Assembly (NCBI GenBank): GCA_002372465.1 | Contig: DFGW01000163.1 | Coordinates: 1 to 26,069 of the forward strand | Source: Butyrivibrio sp. UBA3740 | GTDB taxonomy: Bacteria; Bacillota; Clostridia; Lachnospirales; Lachnospiraceae | Length of the DNA: 26,069 bases | Direction of reading: 5' to 3' | Translations under genes and position numbers: made by a program | In this document: piece after piece, positions 7,211 through 14,936 of the stretch | Layout: every line of letters starts with the position of its first letter | Position numbering within the stretch: position 1 is the first letter of the stretch | Notes under the pieces: model-generated | The model's database searches: none | What the model saw: only the letters and a program-made list of their open reading frames with translations | What the model was told of the DNA's origin: nothing

Positions 7211-7337
7211 AGTGGGGAGAGTGTGCTATGCACGCCTGCAGAAAGATCTGTCGGCACCTTTATAATGGCCTTGCAGGCGGCCGGTCGCCCGTGGATCTTT
7301 AAGACGCTGATGCTAAATGTTCTCTCTCCACTTTTTT
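7211..7337 (+). ncRNA. Structured small RNA antisense to the reverse transcriptase leader; family not recognised
   Basis: The 5' end AGTGGGGAGAG (7211-7221) pairs with the 3' end CTCTCTCCACT (7322-7332) as 11 bp with one G-U, directly followed by six T (counting 7332-7337), so the closing stem doubles as an intrinsic terminator. Inside, AAAGATC (7242-7248) pairs with GATCTTT (7294-7300). The helix continues through G-U pairs and GGC/GCC and ACC/GGT pairs up to 7258/7283. A GGCC hairpin (7267-7282) tops it. Its loop TTGCAGGC contains a perfect 7-base complement of GCCTGCA at 7234-7240, giving a pseudoknot or an alternative fold. A good promoter lies just upstream. I do not recognise SRP, 6S or a known riboswitch. 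It may be a template, guide or regulator for the reverse transcriptase, or an unrelated small RNA. Confidence 0.7.
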
Positions 7338-7359
7338 GTAATCTATCTCAAATTTATTC

Positions 7360-8139
7360 TCATTCAGTAAAGGCATTAATCCCGATGGCTGCTGCCACTC
7401 CCAGATTCAGGCTGTCAACATTTCCCCTTATCTCTATGTAGACCTTCTTGCAAAGCTGTCCATATTCTTCCGGAAGTCCCACAGTTTCGTTACCAAAAAA
7501 CAAAGTCCAGTTTTCTTTTTTCTCAACAGCATCAAGTCTTTCTGCCGTTTTATCCAGCATGAATGCATATCGGTGATTATTCGGAAATCTCTCCAGATAT
7601 TCCTGAATGTCTGAAAACCGTTCCATATGCACCAGAAATCTTGTGCCCATGGATGTCCTTATTACTTCGGGCAAAAAACTGTCGAAGCTCTCAGCAATAA
7701 CGGCAATGTTATTCACACCAAGCGCTGCACAGGTCCTCACCACGTTTCCTATATTCCCACGCATTGTGGGATTTACCAGCACAACATGGTTTCCTTCCTC
7801 CAGGTGGTCCTCCCACTTTCTGTATTTTCCCAGTATCGAAAAATTCCTCCAGTTTTTCCTAAGGAGCCTGTCTGAATAGTCATGAATAATCTCTTTTCCC
7901 AGCTTCGATGCAAGCTCGATGGCTTCTTCGCTGAAATACTCGTGAAGATTATTGTCCATCACTATAATGGTGTCGATAATACCCGGATTTCTAAGGAGCA
8001 CTTCTCTTATCAGTGTTGCTCCGTATGCTATGCCGTATGGAGACTCCGGATCATATTCAAGGTAATCATTATCTATCTGTCCAAGATTGATCAGCGCCCT
8101 TCCAAGCTTAACCACAGACAATCTAATCAAATTCGCCAT
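7360..8139 (-). CDS. SpoU/TrmH-family RNA 2'-O-ribose methyltransferase
   Basis: A 259-residue enzyme expected to transfer a methyl group from S-adenosylmethionine to a ribose 2'-hydroxyl in tRNA or rRNA; the target base cannot be read from the sequence. The three SPOUT motifs are present: NPTMRGNIGNVVRTCAALG (123-141), FFGNETVGLP (214-223) and IEIRGNVDSLNLGVAAAIGI (235-254), which form the knotted SAM site. Residues 1-110 are an N-terminal region, perhaps for substrate binding. The ATG at 8139 has AAGGA 10 nt upstream. It begins 35 bp after the second ABC transporter gene and may share its transcript. Its stop is about 200 bp before the reverse transcriptase gene. Confidence 0.88.
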   Translation of the reverse strand: MANLIRLSVVKLGRALINLGQIDNDYLEYDPESPYGIAYGATLIREVLLRNPGIIDTIIVMDNNLHEYFSEEAIELASKLGKEIIHDYSDRLLRKNWRNFSILGKYRKWEDHLEEGNHVVLVNPTMRGNIGNVVRTCAALGVNNIAVIAESFDSFLPEVIRTSMGTRFLVHMERFSDIQEYLERFPNNHRYAFMLDKTAERLDAVEKKENWTLFFGNETVGLPEEYGQLCKKVYIEIRGNVDSLNLGVAAAIGINAFTE

Positions 8140-8174
8140 AACCTGCTATTCCTTTCAACTGTTGTCACATATTT

Positions 8175-10343
8175 CTACGCCGTCTGCTTTCTGACCAGCT
8201 CCGCAAATTTCCCGTTTTTCTCCATAAGTTCTTCATAGGTGCCCTCTTCTGCAATCACGCCATCTTCAAACATCAGTATTCTGTCAAAATCCACCACCGT
8301 TGACAGTCTGTGGGCGACCATGACCACTGTGCACTTAAGATCCGAAATCGAATCTAGGACCTTTTTCTGCGTAATGTTATCGAGGGCAGATGTTGCCTCA
8401 TCAAGGAGCAGGACCTTCGGTTTTGACAAAAGAGCTCTTGCCAGCAGGATTCTCTGTCTTTGGCCGCCGGAAAAGCCGGATGCGCCGGATTCAGAGGCTT
8501 CTGTCTCAAGCTTAAGAGGAAGTCCCCTGATATAGTCTCCTATCTCCGCCTGATCTGCGGCTTTCCAGATCATATCCTCCGTAACTGTTCCTCTGCTTGA
8601 AAAAGTGATATTACTTGCAATGGTCCCGGGGAATATCTTGCTGAACTGAAATACAGATCCGATGCATCTTCTGAGGGATTTGATGTTCACCGTATTCATG
8701 GGTTTGTCATCATAGTAGATTATGCCCTTATCCGGACTTTCCATGCCAATCAGAAGCTTTAAAAATGTGCTCTTTCCGCAGCCGCTCTCTCCGACTATCG
8801 CAACTTTCTCCCCCGGCTCTATATTTACATCAATGCCCTTAAGGCAGGACTTGCCGGCTCCGGGATAGGAAAACCACAGATCGGTTACCCGAATACCTCC
8901 CGAAATCTTCCTCACATACTCAAGAGACTTCTCAAGCTCACTTCCTGCAGCAAATATCGGTGACACATTATCTGAAAGAGTCTTGATAAGAAAAATATTC
9001 TGCATCATATCCGTCAGGGAAGAAACTACGGTAACAATAAGGGCGTAGGAGGATGTGAAAGTCATATAGTCCGCAGCTGAAATCTCCTCCATGATAGCTG
9101 TAGCAATAAGTAATAGCGTCGAGAAAGATGCAACTGATGCTAGAAGCTCATTTCTGTATTTCAAAAAGAATGGCTGCTCATAGGTAAGCGAAAGAATGCT
9201 TCTGTAATTTGGTGCCCACTTGGCATAAAGTGCCTTTTCCGCGCCCATTCCCTTAATCTTTTCCACTCCCTTCACGGAGGAATACATAAGGGAATCATTG
9301 TCCATTTCAACCTCAAGCAGCTTTTCCTGATTCCTGGAATAGCTCACTGCGCTGATGACAGAAACTCCGATACGCACTGCAAGCAACACAATAACCGCGT
9401 TCAGAAGGCCGGGAGCCAGACGTTTCATCTGGAAAAGATATACAACCGAAAACAGCATATTGAGCAAAACATCCATAAATATGTTAAGCACCATATCCGA
9501 CAGTCTCCCGAAGCTGGAAATCCTTTTGGATATCTTACCAGATGAACTGCTCTTAAAAAATGACTCCGGAAGATTGAGGACCTTAGCCATCAGAGCCGAC
9601 TGTACCTTGAAGGATATTCTGATCTTGATTCCGCTGAGAAACACACCCTTAAGTGCAGTAATAACCGCCCTTGACAGACTTGCAATCGCAAAGATCAGCA
9701 GTGCAAAAAAGAATCCATAGTATGAAGGTGAAACAGTCCCCAGGAATCTTTCGTAAATATAGCCGCTTACTCTCGGAATAACCAGTCCCAAAAGAGCAAC
9801 TAAAAGACTAAGAAGCACAAGAAGCATATTGTCATAGATAGACAGCGCAGAAAGAACGTTGCTCAGCACGGTGGCGACAACGCTTTTTTTGATCACAAGC
9901 GGTTTTGTCAGAACATAACATCCGCCCTTTAAACTGTTTAAAAATTTCCTGGTCACAAAGCCTGTGCCGGCATCACTGGGGCAGTAATACCTGTATCCAT
10001 AGTACTTAGGTATGATGCAGACAGAGCTGCCATCCTGTCTGAAAGCCAATATATAGTCGCCTTCTCTTTTATCAAAATCAGCAAGCGACTCCCTGTACTC
10101 ATACATCATATCCAGAGGTTCAAGCATCGACTCAAGCAGCATGTCAATACTGTAAACCCCGAAAAGCCTGTCTGCGTGGATCCCCATCCTGTCAAGGATA
10201 TAAAGCACGGAGGTCTGCACATCATCCAGTCCCTTTTCAACTCTGCCGATGTCAGTATTCCTGATTATCGCTTCATCTGCAGCGGATTCAAGGCGTTTGT
10301 TATTCTCATCTCTTTTCCTGATAGTTTCAGAGTAAAATCCCAT
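8175..10343 (-). CDS. NHLM-type peptide/bacteriocin ABC exporter, permease-ATPase fusion (second of pair)
   Basis: A 722-residue half-transporter. Residues 1-150 are a soluble N-terminal region without peptidase motifs, about 160-460 are six or so membrane segments of an ABC exporter, and the rest is an ATPase. The ATPase has Walker A GESGCGKST (518-526), signature FSGGQRQ (624-630), Walker B LLLDE (645-649) and switch His678. The layout (long non-peptidase N terminus, paired with a C39-like exporter) fits the second ATP-binding protein of NHLM bacteriocin systems (TIGR03797-like), although shorter than I would expect. It starts 15 bp after the partner gene and probably forms a heterodimer with it. 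The ribosome binding site is weak, suggesting translational coupling. Substrate unknown. Confidence 0.82.
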   Translation of the reverse strand: MGFYSETIRKRDENNKRLESAADEAIIRNTDIGRVEKGLDDVQTSVLYILDRMGIHADRLFGVYSIDMLLESMLEPLDMMYEYRESLADFDKREGDYILAFRQDGSSVCIIPKYYGYRYYCPSDAGTGFVTRKFLNSLKGGCYVLTKPLVIKKSVVATVLSNVLSALSIYDNMLLVLLSLLVALLGLVIPRVSGYIYERFLGTVSPSYYGFFFALLIFAIASLSRAVITALKGVFLSGIKIRISFKVQSALMAKVLNLPESFFKSSSSGKISKRISSFGRLSDMVLNIFMDVLLNMLFSVVYLFQMKRLAPGLLNAVIVLLAVRIGVSVISAVSYSRNQEKLLEVEMDNDSLMYSSVKGVEKIKGMGAEKALYAKWAPNYRSILSLTYEQPFFLKYRNELLASVASFSTLLLIATAIMEEISAADYMTFTSSYALIVTVVSSLTDMMQNIFLIKTLSDNVSPIFAAGSELEKSLEYVRKISGGIRVTDLWFSYPGAGKSCLKGIDVNIEPGEKVAIVGESGCGKSTFLKLLIGMESPDKGIIYYDDKPMNTVNIKSLRRCIGSVFQFSKIFPGTIASNITFSSRGTVTEDMIWKAADQAEIGDYIRGLPLKLETEASESGASGFSGGQRQRILLARALLSKPKVLLLDEATSALDNITQKKVLDSISDLKCTVVMVAHRLSTVVDFDRILMFEDGVIAEEGTYEELMEKNGKFAELVRKQTA

Positions 10344-10358
10344 AATTCACTGTCCCAA

Positions 10359-12494
10359 TCATTGACTTACAAGTTCCCTGTAGAGGCCTTCCTCACCATA
10401 TAGCTCATTGTGTGTTCCCTGCTGTACTACCTCGCCCCGGTCCAAAACATATATCCTGTCGCAGTCAACAATGGTGGACAGCCTGTGAGCAACAATTATG
10501 CAGGTGGTTCCCTTTTCCCTGATAGCCTTTATCACTCTGTCTTCAGTAAGGGCGTCCAGTGCTGATGTGAATTCATCAAGAAGCAGAATCGTAGGTTCAT
10601 GGGAAAGGGCCCTCGCCAGTTCCAGCCTCTGCAGTTCTCCACCGGAGAAGTTCCTGCCGTTTTCTTCTATCAGCGTATTGAATCCCTTGGGGCTTTCGCT
10701 GATTCTTTTGCCTATCTGGGCATCTTTAGTGGCTATGGCCACCTCATAGTCCTCAATAGTGGAATCCCACATCCTGATGTTGTTGTTGACTGAATCCTCA
10801 AACATCATGATCTCCTGATCCACCGTTATGAGGGAAGAATGAAAGACAATATCCGGAATGTCCTTCCTCTCTTTGCCTGAGTAAAGGATCTGACCGGACT
10901 GTGCCTGATACAGGTCTGCAATGATTTTTAAAAGAGTGCTCTTTCCGCATCCTGTCTTCCCCACCAGGGCAATCATTTGCCCTTTCTCTGCCCTGATACT
11001 TACATTTTTCAGAGCCGGTTCATCACCCGGGTTATACCTGAAGCTGACATTGTTTACAACTATTTCTCCATCAAGCTTGTCTACGGTTTCATACTCACTT
11101 TCCGGCAGAGAAATTTCCTGCCGAACCGGTCTGTCGACAATATCATTGACCCTCTCAATATTGGTCCTCATGGTCTGAAGGGTATTTACAGAAGACATAC
11201 AGTTAGTGAGGGAATTCTTCATACTGCCAAGGATACTTTGGAAAAGAGCCATGGCACCCAAAGTCATCTCTCCCCTGGTAACAAAATATGCCCCGAGAAA
11301 CAGCTGAACAGCCTGAAGGACATATCCATGTATGCCTGTGATCAGGGTCGACATGGCGTTTATAACCTGCCCGGCTCTTTTACTGTCATTGACTCCTGAC
11401 TGGGAATCATGCCAGATATTGTAAAATGCCCTCTCCGACCCGGTACACTTAATAGTATCGATCATGTTGATACCGTTGAGCACTGAGGTGTTGAGAATCC
11501 CGGCATTTGTAGACATACTCCGGGCAGCTATGGCATTTTTTTCCTGAATTCTAAGTGAGAAGAGTATATCGGAGACCACGATCAAAAGACATATCCCCGC
11601 AAGAAAAGACTGCTGTCCCAGGAGCCTGAATATATACACAAAGGTCATTATCACATCAATGACCCTGGGCACCAGAGATTGCATAATTGAATGGTCAACA
11701 TTGATATTGTTCTGAATCCTGCTCATAAGATCTCCTGAGCTGTGTTGCTCATAGAATCTCATGGGCTGTGCAAACATTTTTTTGAAAAGAGAGCTTCCCG
11801 ACCTGGCAGACATCTCCCTGCTGGATCTGTTCACAAGATGTGTTTTACTGATACTTAAGACAGTGGAGAGCAGAAGAAGGCAGAAATTGATATTCACAAA
11901 CATAAAGCCTTCGAGTCTTTCGTCGAAGTCAATCTGCTTCAGGTATGTATCAATGATTTCCTTATTATTTCCAACAATGATCAGATCTATCCCCACTACG
12001 GCCAGAGACAGGATCGCAAGGCGCAGCATAGGCTTTCTGAGAAACTTCAGGCGTCCGCTTACCAGCGATAAAAGAGATGTTTTCCTGCCACCTGTCTTAA
12101 AAGTGCTTTTCTTTTTCAGAATTATGGCCTTACCACTGTAGACCTCTTCAAACTTTCTGCGGGAGATCCTGTACTCGCCTTTAGCCGGGTCTGCAACTGT
12201 TACCATATCGTTTGTAATGGATTCGATAATAGCGTAGTATTTCTTTTTCCAAAGAACCAGAACAGGCAGATGTCCGGAAAGGTCGGATGCCGGAATCTCC
12301 CTGGTCTCCCCCTCAAGGTCGTATTTCCCGGCAGCATCAATCAACTGCTCAGGGCTGACTCCGTTCCTTGAGCATATACATTTCTCCCGCATTTCAGACA
12401 GCGGAATATATCTTTTGTAATATCCCAGCATCATGCACAGAGCCGCCGCACCATTTTCACCCGGCTGCATCTGTATGGTAACAGGTATCTTCAT
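10359..12494 (-). CDS. NHLM-type peptide exporter with degenerate C39 peptidase domain (first of pair)
   Basis: A 711-residue fusion: a C39 peptidase-like domain (1-125), ABC exporter membrane domain (about 150-430) and ATPase with Walker A GKTGCGKST (512-520), signature FSGGE (616-620), Walker B ILLLDE (636-641) and His670. Active C39 domains of this family carry Q-x4-ECG and a His after W. Here the first reads QMQPGENG (residues 8-15), with Asn14 in the Cys position, and the His position reads Tyr86 in LWKKKYY; Asp102 remains. The domain should therefore not cut leader peptides but may still bind the substrate, as in HlyB-like exporters. AAGG lies about 10 nt before the ATG. No HlyD partner, precursor peptide or modifying enzyme is visible in this window. 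Confidence 0.85.
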   Translation of the reverse strand: MKIPVTIQMQPGENGAAALCMMLGYYKRYIPLSEMREKCICSRNGVSPEQLIDAAGKYDLEGETREIPASDLSGHLPVLVLWKKKYYAIIESITNDMVTVADPAKGEYRISRRKFEEVYSGKAIILKKKSTFKTGGRKTSLLSLVSGRLKFLRKPMLRLAILSLAVVGIDLIIVGNNKEIIDTYLKQIDFDERLEGFMFVNINFCLLLLSTVLSISKTHLVNRSSREMSARSGSSLFKKMFAQPMRFYEQHSSGDLMSRIQNNINVDHSIMQSLVPRVIDVIMTFVYIFRLLGQQSFLAGICLLIVVSDILFSLRIQEKNAIAARSMSTNAGILNTSVLNGINMIDTIKCTGSERAFYNIWHDSQSGVNDSKRAGQVINAMSTLITGIHGYVLQAVQLFLGAYFVTRGEMTLGAMALFQSILGSMKNSLTNCMSSVNTLQTMRTNIERVNDIVDRPVRQEISLPESEYETVDKLDGEIVVNNVSFRYNPGDEPALKNVSIRAEKGQMIALVGKTGCGKSTLLKIIADLYQAQSGQILYSGKERKDIPDIVFHSSLITVDQEIMMFEDSVNNNIRMWDSTIEDYEVAIATKDAQIGKRISESPKGFNTLIEENGRNFSGGELQRLELARALSHEPTILLLDEFTSALDALTEDRVIKAIREKGTTCIIVAHRLSTIVDCDRIYVLDRGEVVQQGTHNELYGEEGLYRELVSQ

Positions 12495-12590
12495 AAGTTA
12501 CTACCTTACACTTCTTTATGCTTGTAACGATATAATAATTGTATCACGATAAAGAAATGACGGTATATTGAATTTATAACATTCTCACCC

Positions 12591-12627
12591 AAAGAAAAAG
12601 CCCGCAGGGTGTGAGCGACCTGCGGGC
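12591..12627 (-). terminator. Intrinsic terminator of the maltodextrin operon
   Basis: A perfect 9-bp GC-rich stem (12600-12608 with 12619-12627; core CCCGCAGG/CCTGCGGG) with a 10-nt loop is followed on the minus strand by CTTTTTCTTT. It lies 13 bp beyond the GH31 stop and insulates the peptide-exporter genes downstream. Confidence 0.9.
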
Positions 12628-12639
12628 ATGGAGAGGAAA

Positions 12640-14922
12640 TTACAATATATCTTCAAAGACTTCCGTAATGGCGTCTTTGAGATTTTCTGAAATATCTGCT
12701 GAGCGTAGCCAGCTAAGGAACTCTTGTGTATTCTTAGTGCTGACTGCGTTGTATATCTTATCCTTGGTGACAATTTCAATCTCTGCTCTTTCAAGGATAT
12801 CGAAAACTTCTTTTACATGATCGTTCCCTGACAGAACAACATTATAAAAGGTCACTGCTGTACCTTCTGATGACTTGACGCCCTTAACAGACAGGGTGCG
12901 TCTTTCTCCGGCACCGATTAAAGTGATGTCGTAATCTCTTTTCCCGGGGATAAGGGACAGATCACCTTCTGAAGCCTTAATGGCAACATCGATTGTCTGT
13001 GCCTTTTCATCATATCTGCACTCAAATGTTGTGGTCACATACTTGCCGTCTGTGTAGTCCATGCTGCAGCCGTCATCCTCGTAGAGGGTGTAGCTTCCGC
13101 CAGCACCTGCTGCCACAATAATCTCAAGCTTGTCAGGACAATCACATCCATTCTCAGCGCTGTCGGGGGCAAGTGGAAGTATTCCTCCGGCAGGCACAAG
13201 AACCGGAATCCCGGAAATATCCCTGTAGAGCTTTCTCTTTTTGCCACCGCGATAAACTCTTCCGCTCAATAGATCCACATATCGGCCTTGAGGAATAATC
13301 GCATTAACAAATGAGAGCTTTAACTTATCATCAAGCGGCGTTGTTATGGCGCCGACAAAAAGAGCATCACCAAATCCGTATTCGCAGGGAACGTTGTAGG
13401 ATTCTTCGTTCTCGGAAAAGTCATAGTACATTGGCCTTATAAGTGGCTTACCCTCTGCGCAGGCTCTGTAGTTCTCGGTGTAGAGGTAAGGCACCAGTCT
13501 GTGACGGAGCCTCATGAAGTTCTTCATAACACTGTGATAGGGCTCGTCAATAACCCATGGTTCCTTGTTAAGGAAAGGACTTGCGCTTGAATGAAGTCTC
13601 ATGATGGGCGAGAACACTCCGTACTGTATCCATCTGATGAGTCTGTCGTTGTCCTTATCTCCCATCATGTGTCCGCCAATATCATGGCTCCACCAGCCGT
13701 AGCCTATGTTGCTGGCTGTGCTTGTAAAGTAGGGCTGGAAGGCAAGACTCCTCCAGGAGCAGACTGTGTCTCCGGAAAAACCGATTGGATATCTGTGGCT
13801 TCCGGGACCTGCATATCTGGAGAAGATCATGGGACGCTTATTTCTCTTTTCCTGGTCGCGGTAATGGTAGTGGTTCAAAAGAACTAAGGGATCCACGTCA
13901 CCCTTTTTCCTGCCAAAGCCCTGCTGCCAGTCGATCCACCAAAAGTCCACGCCGTCCTTCTCATAGGGGTGCATCACTTCTTCAAAGTAGGCATCCCTAA
14001 ATTTCTCATCGCCAAAATCAAATTCCACAGGCTCTTCCTTGGAAGGGTCCATGCCCATCCTCGTGGCAACAGCGCTGTACTGATCTTCGAAAGCCCTGAT
14101 GCCGTCTGCCGGATGCAGATTAAGGGTTGTGGCCAGCTTATTTTCCTTAAGCATCTTAAGGAACCTCTTGTAGTCAGGGAACAGCTCTTTATCCCAGGTG
14201 TAGCCTGTCCAGCCGCTTCCGTACTTAGGGTCCACCTCAGTCAGATGCCAGTCCATATCTATGACCGCAACGGAAAGAGGTATCTCTTCCTCCTTGAACT
14301 TATCCACAACTTCCCCGTAGCTTTCCTGGGTGTATCTGAAGTATCTGCTCCACCAGTTGCCAAGGGCGTATCTGGGAATAAGGGGAGTTGCGCCGCTGAG
14401 CTTGTAAAAATCCTTAAGCCCGCCGTAGTAATCCCTGCCGTATCCAAAGAAATAGAAGTCTGTAGCAGCTTCTTCTCTATCAATGAACAGATCCAGCTCC
14501 TTGTCATATAAAGGGCTGTTGCCATCGTAGAGTGTTGCAAAGCCCTGCTTTCCGAAAATGCCGGGGCCAAGAACAGTCCCACCGTCAATGGTATCAAGGG
14601 TCCTTACTGTTCCAAAGAGGTTCTGCCCCGAGTTGTCATACTGAAAATTGTAGTGGTAGCAGCTGCCAAAGTTCTTGAGTTCAACCAAAAGGCCGTTTGA
14701 TGTAAAGGGCTTTTCGTCGTACTTGACCAGCAGCTCATCTGTCTCCACAATAAGGAAATGCTCATCCCTCCTGGCATAGGTGGCAACATCAGGAAAATCC
14801 CTGTTTACCACAGTAAGGGTCAGCATATCCTCAAACCTGCCCTCCTCGCTGTATTCAAAGCGAAGGAGCCTGTCTGTAAGTACTGTTATCCTGTACTTTT
14901 CCCCATTTATAACCTTGCTCAT
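12640..14922 (-). CDS. GH31 alpha-glucosidase-type glycoside hydrolase, cytoplasmic
   Basis: A 760-residue enzyme expected to remove alpha-linked glucose (or xylose) from the non-reducing end of imported oligosaccharides. A beta-sandwich N domain (about 1-180) precedes the (beta/alpha)8 barrel. The nucleophile is Asp331 in WWIDWQQ (328-334), where classical members read WxDMNE. The general acid is probably Asp385 in GFSGDT (381-386). A distal beta domain follows, and a C-terminal stretch of about 70 residues after 690 is rich in charged helices. There is no signal peptide. GGAG lies 8 nt before the ATG. It starts 14 bp after the GH13 gene and ends the maltodextrin operon just before a terminator. 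The WQQ variant group may prefer other linkages, so the exact substrate is uncertain. Confidence 0.9.
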   Translation of the reverse strand: MSKVINGEKYRITVLTDRLLRFEYSEEGRFEDMLTLTVVNRDFPDVATYARRDEHFLIVETDELLVKYDEKPFTSNGLLVELKNFGSCYHYNFQYDNSGQNLFGTVRTLDTIDGGTVLGPGIFGKQGFATLYDGNSPLYDKELDLFIDREEAATDFYFFGYGRDYYGGLKDFYKLSGATPLIPRYALGNWWSRYFRYTQESYGEVVDKFKEEEIPLSVAVIDMDWHLTEVDPKYGSGWTGYTWDKELFPDYKRFLKMLKENKLATTLNLHPADGIRAFEDQYSAVATRMGMDPSKEEPVEFDFGDEKFRDAYFEEVMHPYEKDGVDFWWIDWQQGFGRKKGDVDPLVLLNHYHYRDQEKRNKRPMIFSRYAGPGSHRYPIGFSGDTVCSWRSLAFQPYFTSTASNIGYGWWSHDIGGHMMGDKDNDRLIRWIQYGVFSPIMRLHSSASPFLNKEPWVIDEPYHSVMKNFMRLRHRLVPYLYTENYRACAEGKPLIRPMYYDFSENEESYNVPCEYGFGDALFVGAITTPLDDKLKLSFVNAIIPQGRYVDLLSGRVYRGGKKRKLYRDISGIPVLVPAGGILPLAPDSAENGCDCPDKLEIIVAAGAGGSYTLYEDDGCSMDYTDGKYVTTTFECRYDEKAQTIDVAIKASEGDLSLIPGKRDYDITLIGAGERRTLSVKGVKSSEGTAVTFYNVVLSGNDHVKEVFDILERAEIEIVTKDKIYNAVSTKNTQEFLSWLRSADISENLKDAITEVFEDIL

Positions 14923-14936
14923 AATCTATGCTCCAA

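Noticed and set aside
7211..7337. Reading the structured RNA as a retron msr-msd on the reverse transcriptase strand
   Set aside because: The end-pairing repeat and a TTAGC on the minus strand recall retrons, but the promoter and the T run lie on the plus strand and the enzyme lacks the VTG motif. Kept only as an alternative.
7211..7337. SRP RNA, 6S RNA or a known riboswitch
   Set aside because: No GGTCCGGAAGGAAGCAGC-type SRP loop, too short for 6S, and no riboswitch core I recognise; there is also no plus-strand gene downstream to control.
12500..12590. Precursor peptide gene in front of the exporter pair
   Set aside because: No frame with a ribosome binding site and a leader-like sequence in either direction; only a possible TGTA/ACGATA repeat of unclear meaning.
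13969..14511. Plus-strand open frame of 180 codons inside the GH31 gene
   Set aside because: Antisense to a fully conserved catalytic domain; codon shadow without start signals.
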